Assembly (NCBI GenBank): GCA_037013685.1
Contig: CM072895.1
Span: 16,143,963 to 16,207,962, forward strand
Source of the DNA: Acridotheres tristis
Taxonomy: Eukaryota; Chordata; Aves; Passeriformes; Sturnidae
Direction of reading: 5' to 3'
Length of the DNA: 64,000 bases
In this document: positions 27,435-41,299 of the stretch, one piece after another
Position numbering within the stretch: the stretch's first letter is position 1
Layout: each line of letters begins with the position of its first letter
Program-made: the position numbers and the translations under genes
Notes under the pieces: model-generated
What the model saw: the letters and a program-made list of their open reading frames with translations, nothing else
The model's database searches: none
What the model was told of the DNA's origin: nothing

Positions 27435-27440
27435 AATAAA
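27435..27440 (+). terminator. AATAAA poly(A) signal after BEN-like frame
   Basis: A canonical AATAAA hexamer lies 30 bp beyond the stop codon of the BEN-like open frame. Its position suits a very short 3' UTR, but the hexamer is frequent by chance in AT-rich DNA and no clear GT-rich downstream element was identified. Confidence 0.35.
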
Positions 27441-30400
27441 ACTAATGACGCCTGTAAACAATACATTTCACAGAATCATCAAGTTCATACAATTAGTATC
27501 CATGCATGTTGTTTTGCTTTGAATTTTGAGGGATTTTACAGAACCTGTTATTATATCACAGCTAACTGACTATGAAAATGGCCAATGGCTTCTCAGGATT
27601 GACTGCAAAATCACAAGGAAAAAAGAAAAATAGCAAGGAAGTCAAGGAGAAAAAGACTCAGATGGGATCCGAGGTAGTCTGATTAGTTTTGTATCTTGGT
27701 AAGGGTCTCCAGAACCAGTAACAGTGAAGGATCTTGAAGAGACTGTCTCTGCTACTAGTTGTAAAAATATGCACATGTCCACTATGCATTTATAGAATTA
27801 AAAAGCTATAACTGGTGCATTCTTTATTCTTTCCCTTCCTGCTTACCAATGATGCAAAAAGTAAGCACATGTCATGCTCTTGTTAGAGGGATAGTCAGTA
27901 CACTGCTGGAAATCTGAGCAAATGAAAACCACGAGTCTGGCAGAGCATGTTAGAGAAGAACAGTCTTGCTGTTGGGAAGGGGACGCTTTGGAGATGCATT
28001 CAATAACTCAGCCTTTTCTGCAGGCACCGAGGGCCAGCTAAATGGCCTTTGTCTCTTCACATGTGCAGAGGAGGCTACTGAAAAATACCAAATACCTGCT
28101 AGGCAGGGATGTGGCAGGTATAAATCAGGTTGTGTGACAGGCCACATCTGCATTTTGGTCATATGGTGGACATATTTCCTCAGGTTCCTCAGGGAGGGTG
28201 ATAAGAGCTCTAAGGAAACGAGCAGTGTACAGGATGAATGAATTGTTCTGATGAAACATTCAATTTGTAGGCTTAAGGTCAAGCTAGAAAAGGCAGGTCT
28301 AGTGCTAACATGGTCTCTTTTTCTCATAAATTTAGACTACAGGTTAGCTTATGAAATGCAAGCAGGAAGCCACATTTCCACTACCTCACTATTTCTAATT
28401 TTAATGTTCAAATGCCGACTTCTAAGTCTTTTTTTTTTTTCTTTTATAAGCATCAAAGCCTTCCCAATACTTTTTCTCCCTTACTTTACATAGGAAGTGT
28501 TCAAGTCCAAATCTAATTTTGCTTTTTCCCATGGGCTACTCCAGACTTTCTAACTCAATGCTACCTGCAGGTAGATTATTCAGATATATGAAAGTTAGAC
28601 TATGGTATATATGGCTCTAAAACTATGAAAGGTAAATACAATTGCTTCACAGTTGTTTATTATTTAAGTATATTCATGTGCATATATGTGTGTGTACATG
28701 TGCATGTGTGTGTATGCATACAAATATATGAACTACCTGGTAGCTCCATATACATCAACTTTTCCAGACTATCTACTGGAAAACATATATTTTCATATTC
28801 CTAGTTCACCAATTCAATATAAATCGAACATCACAGACACAATTAGACAACAATCTTTTAAGTGCTTCAAAACTAATTGACTTGAGTGCCTAAAAATTAA
28901 CATTACAAATTAATATTATACATTGCTATATTTCCTGAGGACTTCCTTTCTAAGGATCCTGACAAAAAATTTGAAAAATTTGCAGAATTAATACTGTATT
29001 TCAGCTATTTTAGGGCCACTACATTTTAGATTGCATTTGTAACTAAACTCTTTATTTTAGGTTAACTTGCAAAGAAAAGAAATATCTCCACTTATCAACT
29101 AAATTTTTATTAAGGGGAGGATCTTAGTAGCTTTTCATGGGTAGAAGTCTTTAACCAATGTGCATTTTCAGTCTTGAAGTTACTTCAGTCCATGAAAATG
29201 TTACATTTCCAAAACAAAGCACTGGAAATTTCTAGAATCAGTTCAAGATTGTCTTTCTGTAACTCAACATTTACCATGCACTCTTAATAAATAACTTGGA
29301 ATTATTTTTGTTTTTAATATCTGTATTACAACACTCTATGGCACTATTAATAGTTTTGTATTCTTACCTCTGAGCTAGAACAGGCCATGTAGCTGTATGA
29401 GGATTGACTTTCCCAAAGACCTACCTGTTTTTCAAGTTTTACTGGGACAGGCTTAAAAAATTATAAACCAAGGAGATACAATATTTCAAAATTAAATGAT
29501 TACACCTACTAATTTCTAAGATCTATACTATGAGCAGTATTGAAAAATGTGCATGTTTCTATTCTTGTTCTGTCCTTTGTCTGGTCCAAAAAAACATAAT
29601 TCAATTTTCATCCATGCCCTAATTTAAAGGCTTCCCCGTTTTCCAAATGCCATGGTTATGTAGCAAATTGAAAGAACCTTCAAATTCAGAGACATACGTA
29701 ATAGCTCATTCCTATAATTAACAGAAAACTTTAATAATAAAAGCAGTTAAAATTAAAGGCTTTTTTTTTTTTTTTCTCCTAAATTCCTATTTGGAAAAAA
29801 TCTCATGATTTATGAAAATATGTTTATCTGTAATTTGTTTCACTGGTACTAGTCATGCATGACTCTGATGACACCCAAGACACATGGCGTAAACTTCCCT
29901 CTTCCCCTGGATTTCTCAGTTCCTAATCTCACAAAAAGTGGAAGATGAGCATCTGAATTCTACAAGTTGGTTAGACAGTATTGACTCAAAGCACTTTTTA
30001 ACAAATTTTACTGAAAATTTCATTGAATCAAGCATATTGTGCCTTAAGTCAAGAATACATATAATTCATTTTGTAAACCATTTGTATAAATAAATGCCAA
30101 CTGAAACTACTTGATTTTCTGGTCTGAGTTAAATCTTATATATTTAGAACCACAATATGCGAGTGACACAGTAGGATCTTGTTTATTGAGATACACAGTA
30201 GAACCTTAGGAACTGATATTACAGTGGAAAGTAATCTAAATTGCTTTCACAGAAGTCCTGCTACTTTCAAGTAATAAAAATGTTACACTCTACACTCTAA
30301 ATAAAATCTTAGTTGCTATCGACAGTTTGTATGAGATTCAGTCAGAACTACCAAGCTGTGAAAATAAGGCCCAACTTCTGTTGTTTTTGTTGATACATTT

Positions 30401-33400
30401 GGCATCCAATCATGAAAAACAATGTCCGTGTCACTAAAATGGCCTCCAGGCATTCAGTATATCTACATCGAGGTTAAACATCTATGTGAAGATGTGACAG
30501 CACACCTTATAAAAGATATTATTGAGTAATATAGACTTTCTGTAATAACCAAACAGTAAAGAATATAGCTTTTTAAAGGTCTCCCCATGGCTGATCTCAT
30601 GACTCAAAGATGAGAGACTGTGCTGCAAGCTAAGTAATAAAATCTGGTGGATACTGTGGGCTAGCTTGTGACAAATCATATCAAAGTATTATTAAAGAAG
30701 GAACTTGAGACCCAAGACTATTATTGATTCTTGACAGAATTTCTTATATATAAATGCTGCAATCTGATCCTGGACTCCCAAGGCCCTGGTAGAATTCTGA
30801 TTATTATAGGGCAGGTTGCAAAACAGTAACATTATTATTAGTGAAAGTTGAAAGTAGCCTATTCAGTGTCAAACAGGTAGCATGGTCTAAAAAGACCAGT
30901 AGGAAAATGTTTTTCCCAGGCCTCACACACCTACAGCCGCAGATTACTGTTTAAAATGGCAAAATGATTTCTGAGCTTATAACAGGGCTGTGAACGTGTT
31001 AGCGGAATGAGTCTGTGACCCTTTAGAGAACTAAGGACACACCTCCATTAGTGTCCATATTCCTGCACTGAAGAGGCTGATACAGTCAACTGAAATGACA
31101 GGGTGATAAATATAAAACCACTATCATCAATAAGACTGGAATGTAAAAGCACTTAGTTTCAGCCTAAGTAACTCACAGAAAGTTTGGTTTCAAGAACCAA
31201 TGTATCATCCATCACTACTCTACCTTCTGTTGACAAAGTAATTGTAAGATATCTAGAATGGAGGTTCAATATGAACTGACAGTTTTGAAAGGAGGAATTG
31301 TGTGCTGCACTTACTCATTAAATGTATTTTCCTCCACTAAAGATGTTTCCTTTTTTAGTTTATGTATGAATAACTTTAGTTAAAGTTCCCTTGACACACT
31401 GACTTTGCTTTGAATAGCACCTATGTTCATTAACATAAAACCTGAAAGAAAATAATTTTAATGTAGCTTTTTTAACACTTCAAAAGCCTTTAACAAATTG
31501 ATCGAGTACAATTATGTATTCTAAAGGGAATTTTAAAAAGATCACACAAGGTTGAAAAGTTCTGGGTAATAAAAAGAAAAAAAAAGCTAAGTAAAAACAG
31601 GCACTCTGCATGGAACTTTGATGCACAGTGGAAGAAAGTAATAAAATTATATATATTAAAAATCCTTAACATCTCCCCATTTTAGACAGACACATACAGT
31701 TATTGTCTGTATTACTTAGTGTGTGGAAAATACCACCCTCACTCGATTATGTGAAAAAAAGGTGTAGAGGTCAAGATAGTCAGAAAATGGAGAGAAGCTA
31801 AATTACCAGTCCACTTACTACTGAGACTACTGAGTCAAGGCAAATCTGAACACCTACTTAGCAAGGAGATCACACCAATTTATCAACATGGCTGGTTGTC
31901 TTTGGGTAGGAATAGATCTAATCAGGGCATTCTTCTTTAGCTAATGGCGTACTATTATTGGCATTATTTTAAAAGACTGCATGATAACAGCATTCTTTCA
32001 AAAACCTTATGAACTAAACAGCACATTGCAGCTAAATGGATCAACTGACATTGAATGAGGCATTAACAAATGAGAAATAGATTCTGATCTGCAGGAAGCA
32101 GTGTTTTTGCCCTTACATTTATGGGTGTAAATTTTTATCTGATTGTTTTAGAATAATAATTTAGATGGTGCTTTTGTCATTACAGAGTACTGAAATGAAG
32201 CCACATTGGCTATACTCAACATAAAGAAGCAGGATAAAACCATTGGTAGATGGAAAGTACAGGCCCTATGGCTTCAAGCTCTAGAGCCCTTCACTTTATT
32301 CCACATTGAACAGAGTCAAGCAAACACATATTCCTTCTCTGCACAAAGTATTTCCCCAGAATGGCAGAAGTTCTCTTTAGGAGGACGCTATAGGAAGACC
32401 TTCCTCTTTGTGTCTACCTGCCTGTCAGCAATGATGACAACAGACATAAAATCGCACAGACTCCAAACTGGCTGCACAGGGAAACAAAAACTGTGAGGAG
32501 AGGAAGGAAGAAAATGAAAGGCTGGAAATAGACTTTGGCAAATACAAGTAGCGTGAACCTGTTCTGTCCAGCGAGCCTCTTTATACTACTGAGAAAATTC
32601 TACAGATGGATCTAGCAGACATTGAGGGATTTCTACAATTCTCTACTTTCCCTCAAATCCTCTCTGTTGCATGCACAGAATGAGGGCTTCCAAGTGGGAA
32701 ACTTCAACTTAGCTTCAACATTACGGAACCCAGGCTTTCAGTGTTAGGCTTGACCCAATGGCTTAGTTTTAAGAGAGCTGATTTGACCTGCCTATTCTTT
32801 GTATCTGGTGACAACACTGGGCACAAGGGATACATGACTGATGGTTTGCAGCAAAATAGCTATTACTTGGTGTGAGATCACTATCATAATTTGAACAAGA
32901 TTTGCATTTTGCTGCAGATAAGGGGGAGACTGGGAGTAGGCAGGTGATGGTGTCAACAGCAGGAGTGTGGGAACAAGACCAAGCACAGGGAAGGCAATCT
33001 TTATAGCAATCTCCTTATGCTGAAGGAGTAAGAATATGGAACTTGCAACCCCACTTGCAACCTCCAACCTAGCCTAAGCACTTCTCCTCCCCCTTCCCAA
33101 AAACTCTTTAGAAAGGACAGAAGAAAGAGAATGTTCCAATCAATTTCAAATGCCTCCCCCCCATCTAGACTCCCAGATACAGTGATATAGGACTACAGAC
33201 TGAATGAAGAAATGCCACTATTTTTTTTTTCAGTAATTCACAGCTGCTGGCTCAACACAAAAAACGTCTTTATAATATTTTCCTTAGAAAAAAATCAAAT
33301 TTCATAATACAATGGTCATATAAATTAAGCAGGATTAGAAGTATATCATATCTTAAAAAAAATTAAAAGTTTGTGAGTTTATATTGACTAAATAGTCAAT

Positions 33401-35331
33401 AAACAGAGGAAAAAGACCCCAACATTATTGACAGCAACAAACTAACAGCACTGTGGACCAAATTCTTTCATACATATGCACACACTGCTCTCAGAGTTCT
33501 GTTATGATGTACACAATGACTGGAGGAATAAAATACCATTCAGTAAAGTGAGGATGACAAAATCTGCCAAAGGAAGGACGTTAGAAGAAAGATAAGTTCC
33601 AGCAAAGTATCAACTGCTTACATGTTTTGTTTATCCATCGAATGACCCTACAAGAGGGAGGATTATTCTGTTAGGTTCCAATGCGCTTTTCTGGATAGGC
33701 TGGAATGGATGTTTATGTTTTCGAAACTCAACGATCTCTGTTGAAGTGTCATTAAAACAAAAACCCAAACTAAACCAAACCCAGATTAGTGCCAAGCAAT
33801 CTTCAGGGAGGAGAGAGTGAGTATGATTGAAGTTGACATTTGAAAAAACAAATCTGTGTGTCGATAAATATAGTGATCAGGACGAGCGAGAGGTGTCAGA
33901 CAGAAAAACCTGCTGCAATGTTTGTTGCTGCCAGCACACCAAAAATAAAGCCTAGGAGAGCTTGTTGAAAAATTGTTAGGGAAATTTGCAGAGCACCAGA
34001 GATTGATAAAGTTTTTATCTTCAGAAGTGTTTCATTTGGGTGGACAACAAGCAACAACACAAGAATCCTATGCTGAATGTTCCTATAGCAAGATAAACTG
34101 CTTGCATCTCTAGCAATGCTAGATCACAAACGCTGCATTCTTCTCTATCACTGCTATCTTTTCTTTTTAGTTTTGACAGGGATGAAGTCAGTTTAGGAGG
34201 ATCCTGGCCCTTCCTTAATATGTTCCTTCTGCCTTCCCCCATTTCTATAGGCACATATCCTCATGTTTAGACTGGTAGTTGTTTAGAAGGATAGGAGACA
34301 GGAAAGTGGCTTGGATTAAACCTCTCTCTCCCTTACTATCTTCCCCTCCCAAGGCTTACAGCTCCCTTACAGCAAAGGTATGGGAATAACCAAACAGACA
34401 AAAAGAAGCAAATGGCACTTCACATCCAAACCTCACTCCTCAGAAAACTGCAGTCTGTCTCATCTTGTGAGTACAGACCTTGGCATTGAATTAGGAAGCA
34501 TCATCAGACTTTTAATCACTGTTTACTTTAATTAAGTGCATGGTACTAATGTATTCAGATAGTAAATGTCAGTCTAAACAACACAAGTAATGGCATTCAG
34601 GCTACCTCTGGGAAAGTCTGCATCAGTATCTAAAAAGCATAGCTACTTCTGTCTTGCTTTCTCATTCTTGTGGAAAGGGCTGCACAAATGGGATAGACAC
34701 AGGCAAGCTCGTATTTAACTCCTTCTTGACTTAAGTCTACTAAGAGTTAAGTAAAGACAACATTTTAAAAGTCAAAACACATATAAGAAGCAGTCATGTT
34801 GTCAAATTAAGGTGGGAAAAGTTACTGGATAATGACGACTGAGGAAATTAGTAAGATTTTACAACATACATCAGGAGATGAAATGTATGAATAGTCTCAG
34901 CAAAAATAGGGAAAAGGACTGAAAATTTGCTGTGCTGCAAGGAAGCGAGGAGGAAGAGCTGGATATCAAATTTATAGGTCCTTTGAGCTCTTGAGTGAGG
35001 AATTTGGAGAAGGTAAAATGTCATCATCAGTCTCAGCTGACTTGCTATTCTATTGCCAGATGGGACCATTACCATCTGATTGAATTATAATCATGTCAAA
35101 ACTCTACTTGGATCCAGGAATTAGCTTTCAGGAAAACCCTGAGTCAAGGTAGAGCTTTCCTGCCTTTGTGATCTGTAGAACACTTGATCTGAAACGGGAT
35201 TTAAATTTCTGTCTTTGGCTCTCTGAAACGCATTAGTATGAACATTTGTAACTCCTGTGTGGCTTATCTCCATATTTTCCTTCTCTTTGTTTCTTTCTAA
35301 TAGACAAGTTGGTCACCTAAAAGGAATATGT

Positions 35332-35382
35332 TAGTTAAATAGTTTAACTATTACATTAAATGCAACTATTTAGCTAATAGTT
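35332..35382. repeat. Two adjacent short hairpins
   Basis: TAGTTAAA at 35332-35339 pairs with TTTAACTA at 35343-35350 (3-nt loop). AACTATT at 35364-35370 pairs with AATAGTT at 35376-35382 (5-nt loop). The arms of the two hairpins are related to each other (AACTA/TAGTT). Stems this AT-rich are weak and no known element is recognised. Confidence 0.6.
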
Positions 35383-35700
35383 TAAAATATGATAGTTTTT
35401 TCACTCACTTGCAATTATTGAGAAAGGAGAGAAGAGAGGAGACTCATTTTGGAATTACTTGAAAACACGTAAAAAGCAAAAAAGCTCAGGAAAGCAAAAA
35501 GTCAAATGTCTGGTTTAGACCACATGCAAATTTTAGATAGCATTTCAGCACTAAAGACAAACTTTGTCTTGTCTCAGGCAACTGATTTTTCTAAAATACA
35601 AACTTATTTCAAATAGCAGTGAGATCTGACTTAAAAACTTGTGCAGCTCTTGACAAATTATCTTAAAGAAAAAGTAAGCCTGTAGAAATTGTTGTTGTCA

Positions 35701-35731
35701 TGAAATTTTCAATTGTGAAAATTTTCAATCG
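35701..35731. repeat. Imperfect 15/16-bp tandem duplication
   Basis: TGAAATTTTCAATTG at 35701-35715 is followed directly by TGAAAATTTTCAATCG at 35716-35731. This is a two-copy slippage duplication with one inserted and one changed base. Confidence 0.8.
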
Positions 35732-37745
35732 TGAACAAAAAAGTTAAAGAGAAGAAGCTGAAGTATACCTTCTGGGCTCATTCACTCAATTCTTCATAGT
35801 GTTTTAGAAGCTGAGGAGAAATGCACACAGAAACTGCATTTATTCCAAGAAAAATATTTGGAACAACAATTCTGGTGGTAATTTCCAACTGGACACAAGA
35901 CATTTGACTGCAGCTGGCATGTCTTTCTCTTTGAAAAAGCAGAAGTCAGACTCCTGACATATAAAGCAATTAGATCACCCAATCAGGAATAGTTCAGCTT
36001 TAATTTTAAATTTCAGCAGACTAAGGGCAATTCTAACAGAATTGCTTAGAAAGTGGCATTAGTTTCCATGACCCTTTTACATTCATTGGTACCAGAATTT
36101 CTGCAGGTAGGTTTGCAGCATCAAGAAGCTGTGAGTTCTCTCTCTGTGTCACACACATATTCACTACAATTGGATAATTATTCTCTTTTTTCTATTTTTA
36201 AGAATTAAGAAGCATGGTTATGCAAGTCTTGAATCATTCTCATATACTTTTCCTGGAAGGAATGCCTGGAGCTGTTCATGAGCTACCCAGCACAGTATCC
36301 CACTGCTGCTTCCAGATGTACCTAGTAGGGACAGCACTGTATCATTGTGCTGTTGCAAAAAGGCACAATACAGCTTTCCATTTGAAAGCACTTCCTTAGC
36401 ATGTCACAGTTTACCATTGTCTAATCTAACATTTATTATAATTTATTTTGAATACAAGTATTTCTGTATATTCAAGCTGTATGCACTTATATCTTCAGTG
36501 TGTAAATCACAGGCAGTGTAGAAAACTGAGCACATTCTCATTAAGGAAAAGCTCAGCTACAAGTAAGTTATCCCAGCGAAAACACTTTTATCTGCTAATG
36601 CCTTATAATCATAAAGAATAAGGAAATAATTCTCCTCAGATGGGATTTCCAAGATGAGATTTATAAAAGGGTGCCTAATTCCCCTAGATATTACAGCCTA
36701 CAACAACAGACACAGGCTTAGAGTGTGTTTCATTTACAGATAAAAGCAGAAGAGGCTGGATGTAGCTTTCATTTCCAGAAGAGCTTTGTTGTGGTTACTC
36801 CGCTGACTAGAAACTGTGATTCCCTGCAACATTTAGCCCTTGAGAAAAAGAAGCAGGAGACAAATCATGTGAGGAGTGGTAGGGAATAGCAAAAGATTGA
36901 ACAATTTTTCGAGCTTGAACATGTTTCACTATATTTTCATCTCTGTTTGGCCAGGTGGTAGTTGAAACATATTAAATGAAAAGCTATGTGGGAGTGTAAC
37001 ACTATGCTACAGTTGCACTTTGTGCATACACTTCTTATCTCTTTAGAAACTTACTCCAGATGTTTCAGGAGAGGAAAATAAAACAATTATCTTGGTCATG
37101 TTTTAAGATAGGCTCTCAGCAGGTCTGGGAAATGTTTTAATCTGGCCTTCCAGCTCCTTCAGCAAATTCCCTATAGCATTAATTTTCTAAAACTGTTTAT
37201 GCCCCATTTTATTTTCTCTGCTATTTGATGTGTGGAGGGAATTCAGCAAACATGATAATAAAAATACATCAATATTAAGTGGAAAATGCTTTTTAGTGTT
37301 TTACTTCAGTAAAATATGGCAGTAGACTGTTGGAACTCCTATACATAATTAAGAAAAAGCTTATGATTTTAATTAATCTCTTTCTCCTGATACATAGATT
37401 ATAAATTGAAGTTTTACATAAAGAACATTTACTTAAAATCCTTATGGCAAAATACAATTTCAGCATCATCAATACAACATCAATATTTACCAGCCTAGGT
37501 AGGTAGAATTCTGCTTGTTAAGTCAGGGATAGAGGGAAACACTACATCTCAAGAGATGCTTTAAAAGTAAGGGGAAATTGCATCAGCTATTTTAGTTTTC
37601 CTGTGGAAACCAACAGTCCACAGAGCCTGGGTGAATCCAAACAAATGCAGTGAATCTACAGAACAACACATATCACCTGTTCTTTAAGGGAAGCTGTTAG
37701 AAGAAAAACTTATTATTCAAAATGGAATGCAGAGCACAGCAAGGT

Positions 37746-37975
37746 GGGAAGGGAAGGGAAGGGAAGGGAAGGGAAGGGAAGGGAAGGGAAGGGAAGGGAA
37801 GGGAAGGGAAGGGAAGGGAAGGGAAGGGAAGGGAAGGGAAGGGAAGGGAAGGGAAGGGAAGGGAAGGGAAGGGAAGGGAAGGGAAGGGAAGGGAAGGGAA
37901 GGGAAGGGAAGGGAAGGGAAGGGAAGGGAAGGGAAGGGAAGGGAAGGGAAGGGAAGGGAAGGGAAGGGAAGGGAA
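37746..37975. repeat. (GGGAA)46 pentanucleotide microsatellite
   Basis: A pure uninterrupted array of 46 GGGAA units (230 bp) makes the plus strand all-purine. Because GGGAA has no stop in any forward frame and its complement TTCCC has none either, it creates overlapping open frames on both strands (GREGK and FPSLP repeats), which are artefacts. The length and purity suggest high mutability; the true allele length may differ from the assembly. Confidence 0.99.
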
Positions 37976-39445
37976 GTTGTGTCATCTCCATCATATTCAT
38001 AGGTTTTGCCTGCAATTCTCAGACCTCCAGGTCCATTCATTGATCATTTAATGAATACCTGACACCTCTCCCTACACTGCTTGCCACAGACAACCTGTCC
38101 CTTCCAGCAGCGGTCAGCACACACAGTACCAGGACTTAGGGTCATTTCTATCTCTTTTGGTTTTGTTTATTCAGTTGTACTGATAAACTCAGATTTCCAA
38201 TGTTAAACAGCTGCTATAAGCTCAGTACTGTCACATGATAGATGATGCCACAAATCTTGCTGAATTGTCCTTCTTTTCTTCAGTCTAGGGCCTTTTCAGA
38301 CATTTTTTCTAGCCATCCTGATTTCATTACAGCAAATGTCATATCTCCTTTAGCTTACAATTTTCCAGTCACAGAACTCAGGCAGCTACTTTAATACGAT
38401 GTTAAATTTTTAAAAATACTTTCACGTTATACATCCATTCACTTTTTAAGAGTAATTTCAAAATACTGTTATGTCCTGACCAATTTTATTAGTACTTCTC
38501 CCCCCTTTCCTATGATCAAAATTAACATCTGTAAAAAGAATACACCCTCTCTTTTAGAGGATTACTTTTCATCTTGAATCATGCATAGAATATGCCTTCT
38601 AACTCTATCTAGTGTAAATAATGTGTAAAATAATCAAAGCATCATCATGACCTGACAGCAGAAGCCTTTTGATGAATAGGGTTTTATGTAGAATTATCAT
38701 ATGACATTTCCAAACTACATTATATTTGAGTCATATACTATTGTATTAAATTCTTCTATCATGCTGGATTTGTACATTTAGCAAGTTATCAGCATTCTCC
38801 TTTGTGGACAGATTTTTACAGCAATTGCAATCGAAAGCAGAAGAAGTACAAAAGGAAAGCAGAGCAGAGGAAGGATATTCTACTAATGAAGAATCAGATC
38901 TTGCTCTCATTATGTTGTGTTTTTTATTCTGCTGTTTAGTTCTGGCTATTGGATTTATTCAGTACACCAGATGCTAATACAGTCCCTAAATGTTATATTT
39001 TAGAATACTGGATATGCTGAAGGAAACAGTGGAGTAACTACATATCAGCTAAGCTGCAAGAAATGCCTTCTGTCTCACATCACTACATGCCATTCACAAT
39101 AGTCAAATTCCCTTCATCCTACAGTTTCTCTGCAAGTGACCTAAAAATGCAGCACTTTGCCCAGATTCAGCAACTACTGTGACTGATGCCTTCAGAGTAC
39201 ATGTATTGCAGCAAATGATGGCCAAATGGGTGACAGCCACACCTTCATTCCAAATGCAACCACATACCTTAAAAAGTGCATAGTTTAGCAGAGAGAGGCT
39301 TTTGTGCCAGAGCAAACACAGAGACTCATCTGGTCTTTGGCACCCATGAAAATTTCAATTCATTGAATTCCTGATTTTGTATCAAGAATGAAGCTGAAAC
39401 ATCAATACAGAGAATGATATTACTAGATGACAGGACAAGATGACA
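37976..39445. other. Unique DNA between microsatellites, no gene seen
   Basis: No exon, RNA gene or repeat family was recognised between the GGGAA and GGACA/GGATA arrays. Short frames here carry no domain-like sequence. Confidence 0.6.
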
Positions 39446-39625
39446 GGACAGGACAGGACAGGACAGGACAGGATAAGATAGGATAGGATAGGATAGGATA
39501 GGATAGGATAGGATAGGATAGGATAGGATAGGATAGGATAGGATAGGATAGGATAGGATAGGATAGGATAGGATAGGATAGGATAGGATAGGATAGGATA
39601 GGATAGGATAGGATAGGATAGGATA
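39446..39625. repeat. Compound (GGACA)5-(GGATA)n microsatellite
   Basis: Five GGACA units (39446-39470) lead into a transition unit pair GGATA-AGATA (39471-39480). Then come 29 pure GGATA units from 39481 to 39625. The array appears to have switched unit by a single C-to-T change that then spread by slippage, with the older GGACA form left at the 5' edge. Partial degenerate units (caggacaagatgaca) lie just upstream of 39446. Confidence 0.98.
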
Positions 39626-39629
39626 GGAA

Positions 39630-40640
39630 GAAAAAGTCCTTGTTCTTAACTGCTAACTGATTGTCCCAGCTTTATGTATGGCATAATGATGGCCATCTAT
39701 GAAGAACAGCAAGTAATATTAGCTTACAAAATAAAAAGTAAAAAAGGCTACTTGCAATAGAAAAGTCTTTCAGAGAACAGGTGCAAAACACCCCAAACAG
39801 TCATGCACCCTCAAAGGAGTGCTTTAGCATGCCTTGGATTAAGGGTGCTAGTAAGGTGAGAAGAGTAGTCCCAGAGTAAGGTAACACACGAGAAACAGGA
39901 ATACAAAAAGAAACTGAAAGCAAGAGGACAAAGGATGGAACAACAGGACTGAAAGGAAGAAAACGCATATGTAACAAAGACGAGTAGAGAAAAGAGAGAG
40001 TGTTAGAACAGGAGGAGGGGGAGAAAAAAGAAAAATAATCTGCCTTAGCTTGTTCTTCTCCCTTCCTAGACTCAGCTTTACCATCCTGTCTTGGGCTCGA
40101 CTTAGTCTAGCTCACAAAAACCCCTGTATTTACCACTGGTATGGAGCAGTGTACACCAAAAAGCAGATTTTTAACAAACTGATTTCCCACAGATGAAACC
40201 ATTCCAGGACTTCATCTTCTTTGAAGAAATTACTCATTTAAACAGCAAAGTGGAGGAGAAGGAAGAATGGAGAAGGGGTGAGGAAGAACAGAGAAGAGAA
40301 GTGGGATGGCAAAGACTATATGGTGATAGAGACTAATGCAGGGCTCAGTAGTGTCCCCAAGGCTGGTGGCCATCCGTACCCAAAAGTCAGCAACTTCCCA
40401 CTTCCTACCATGCACCAGAGGTGCAGTGCTATGGTGCTTCTCAGCCAATGGACTCCCCATGCATTGGAGAGTTCATAAACGCCCCCATCAGTTTAATATA
40501 GTTCAGAATTCTAACCTCTACTGTGGTTTAAAATATGTTACTTTTCCACCCAAAATGTCGTGCAAAGTCCTAATGAAAGAAACACACTTCACCTTCTCTT
40601 CCCTGAATAGCATCTACTCTGCATACAGAAAATAATATTT
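39630..40640. other. Unique DNA, purine-skewed, no gene seen
   Basis: Plus-strand purine-rich patches (about 39840-40030 and 40250-40310, rich in GAGAA/GGAGGA) give pyrimidine-rich minus-strand frames. Nothing domain-like is encoded and no repeat family was recognised. Confidence 0.55.
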
Positions 40641-40717
40641 AAAAAAAAAAAAAAGAAAAAATAAAATAAAATAAAATAAAATAAAATAAAATAAAATAAA
40701 ATAAAATAATAAAATAA
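40641..40717. repeat. Poly(A) and (AAAAT)n run
   Basis: A 14-base A run (40641-40654) passes into about twelve AAAAT units. It could be an independent microsatellite or the expanded A-rich tail of a retroposed sequence, but no retroposon body is recognisable upstream. Confidence 0.92.
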
Positions 40718-40769
40718 ATCAAAAGCTCTAAAACAGAATTCTCTCCATTTACCCTTTCTTTATCAAGAA

Positions 40770-40812
40770 CTAAGTCGCTAGAGGTCTCTTCTAACCTTTC
40801 ATATTCTGTGAA
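40770..40812 (+). mobile_element. Possible CR1 tail remnant
   Basis: A stretch of about 40 bp, including 'agaggtctcttctaacctt' and then 'attctgtga', resembles the last bases of a CR1 3' UTR and one tail octamer. It is too short and diverged to be certain; a chance match is possible. Confidence 0.35.
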
Positions 40813-41299
40813 CTAACTCAAAGAATCATGGCCTCTGATGGAGCTTAATTGCTTATCATAGTCTACGATCTAATGGAAATAGCCAAATATAAAATAATAT
40901 GGTTCAAATTATATCAGAAGAACTTAAAACACTTTGGCTGCTAAATCTCCTATATATTCTCAATTATGTCCACCAAATCCAAGCTAACTTACAATTTACC
41001 AAGTGCTAAGTATTATCTGAATTAATCCAGAATAGTGAAGATTGTTTTTCAACATTCTGTTCTAGCAATTATTTCTGTAGCCAGGTTTTTGGTGAGAAAA
41101 TGTGGTACTAGGTTTCTTACTTTTGGCAATAAATATAACCCATATAGTATTATACACTGAAAAGATGGCAAAAAGAAAATCTCCCTTCTTAACAAATGTG
41201 AGTTGATGTAAGTATTTCCTGTTAAAATTAGTATACTCATGTCTCAGTCTGGAATACTTTAGTATCACAAGTGATAACATAAAATATTTGGATGAATAC

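Larger units (their letters stand above)
27441..37745. other. AT-rich unique DNA, no gene seen
   Basis: Ten kilobases contain no recognisable exon, RNA gene or young transposon. Simple features are a TG/CATG-rich patch at about 28675-28725, a T-run near 29761-29775, a pair of adjacent hairpins at 35332-35382 and a two-unit tandem repeat at 35701-35731. Open frames are short and unremarkable. Confidence 0.65.

Noticed and set aside
27465..27500. 'cacagaatcatcaag' resembling the start of an inverted CR1 tail after the BEN-like frame
   Set aside because: Only about 15 bp match and the expected following 'gttggaaaagacc' block is absent.
37717..38051. Long open frames on both strands (GREGK and FPSLP repeats)
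   Set aside because: They are translations of the stop-free (GGGAA)46 microsatellite, not proteins.
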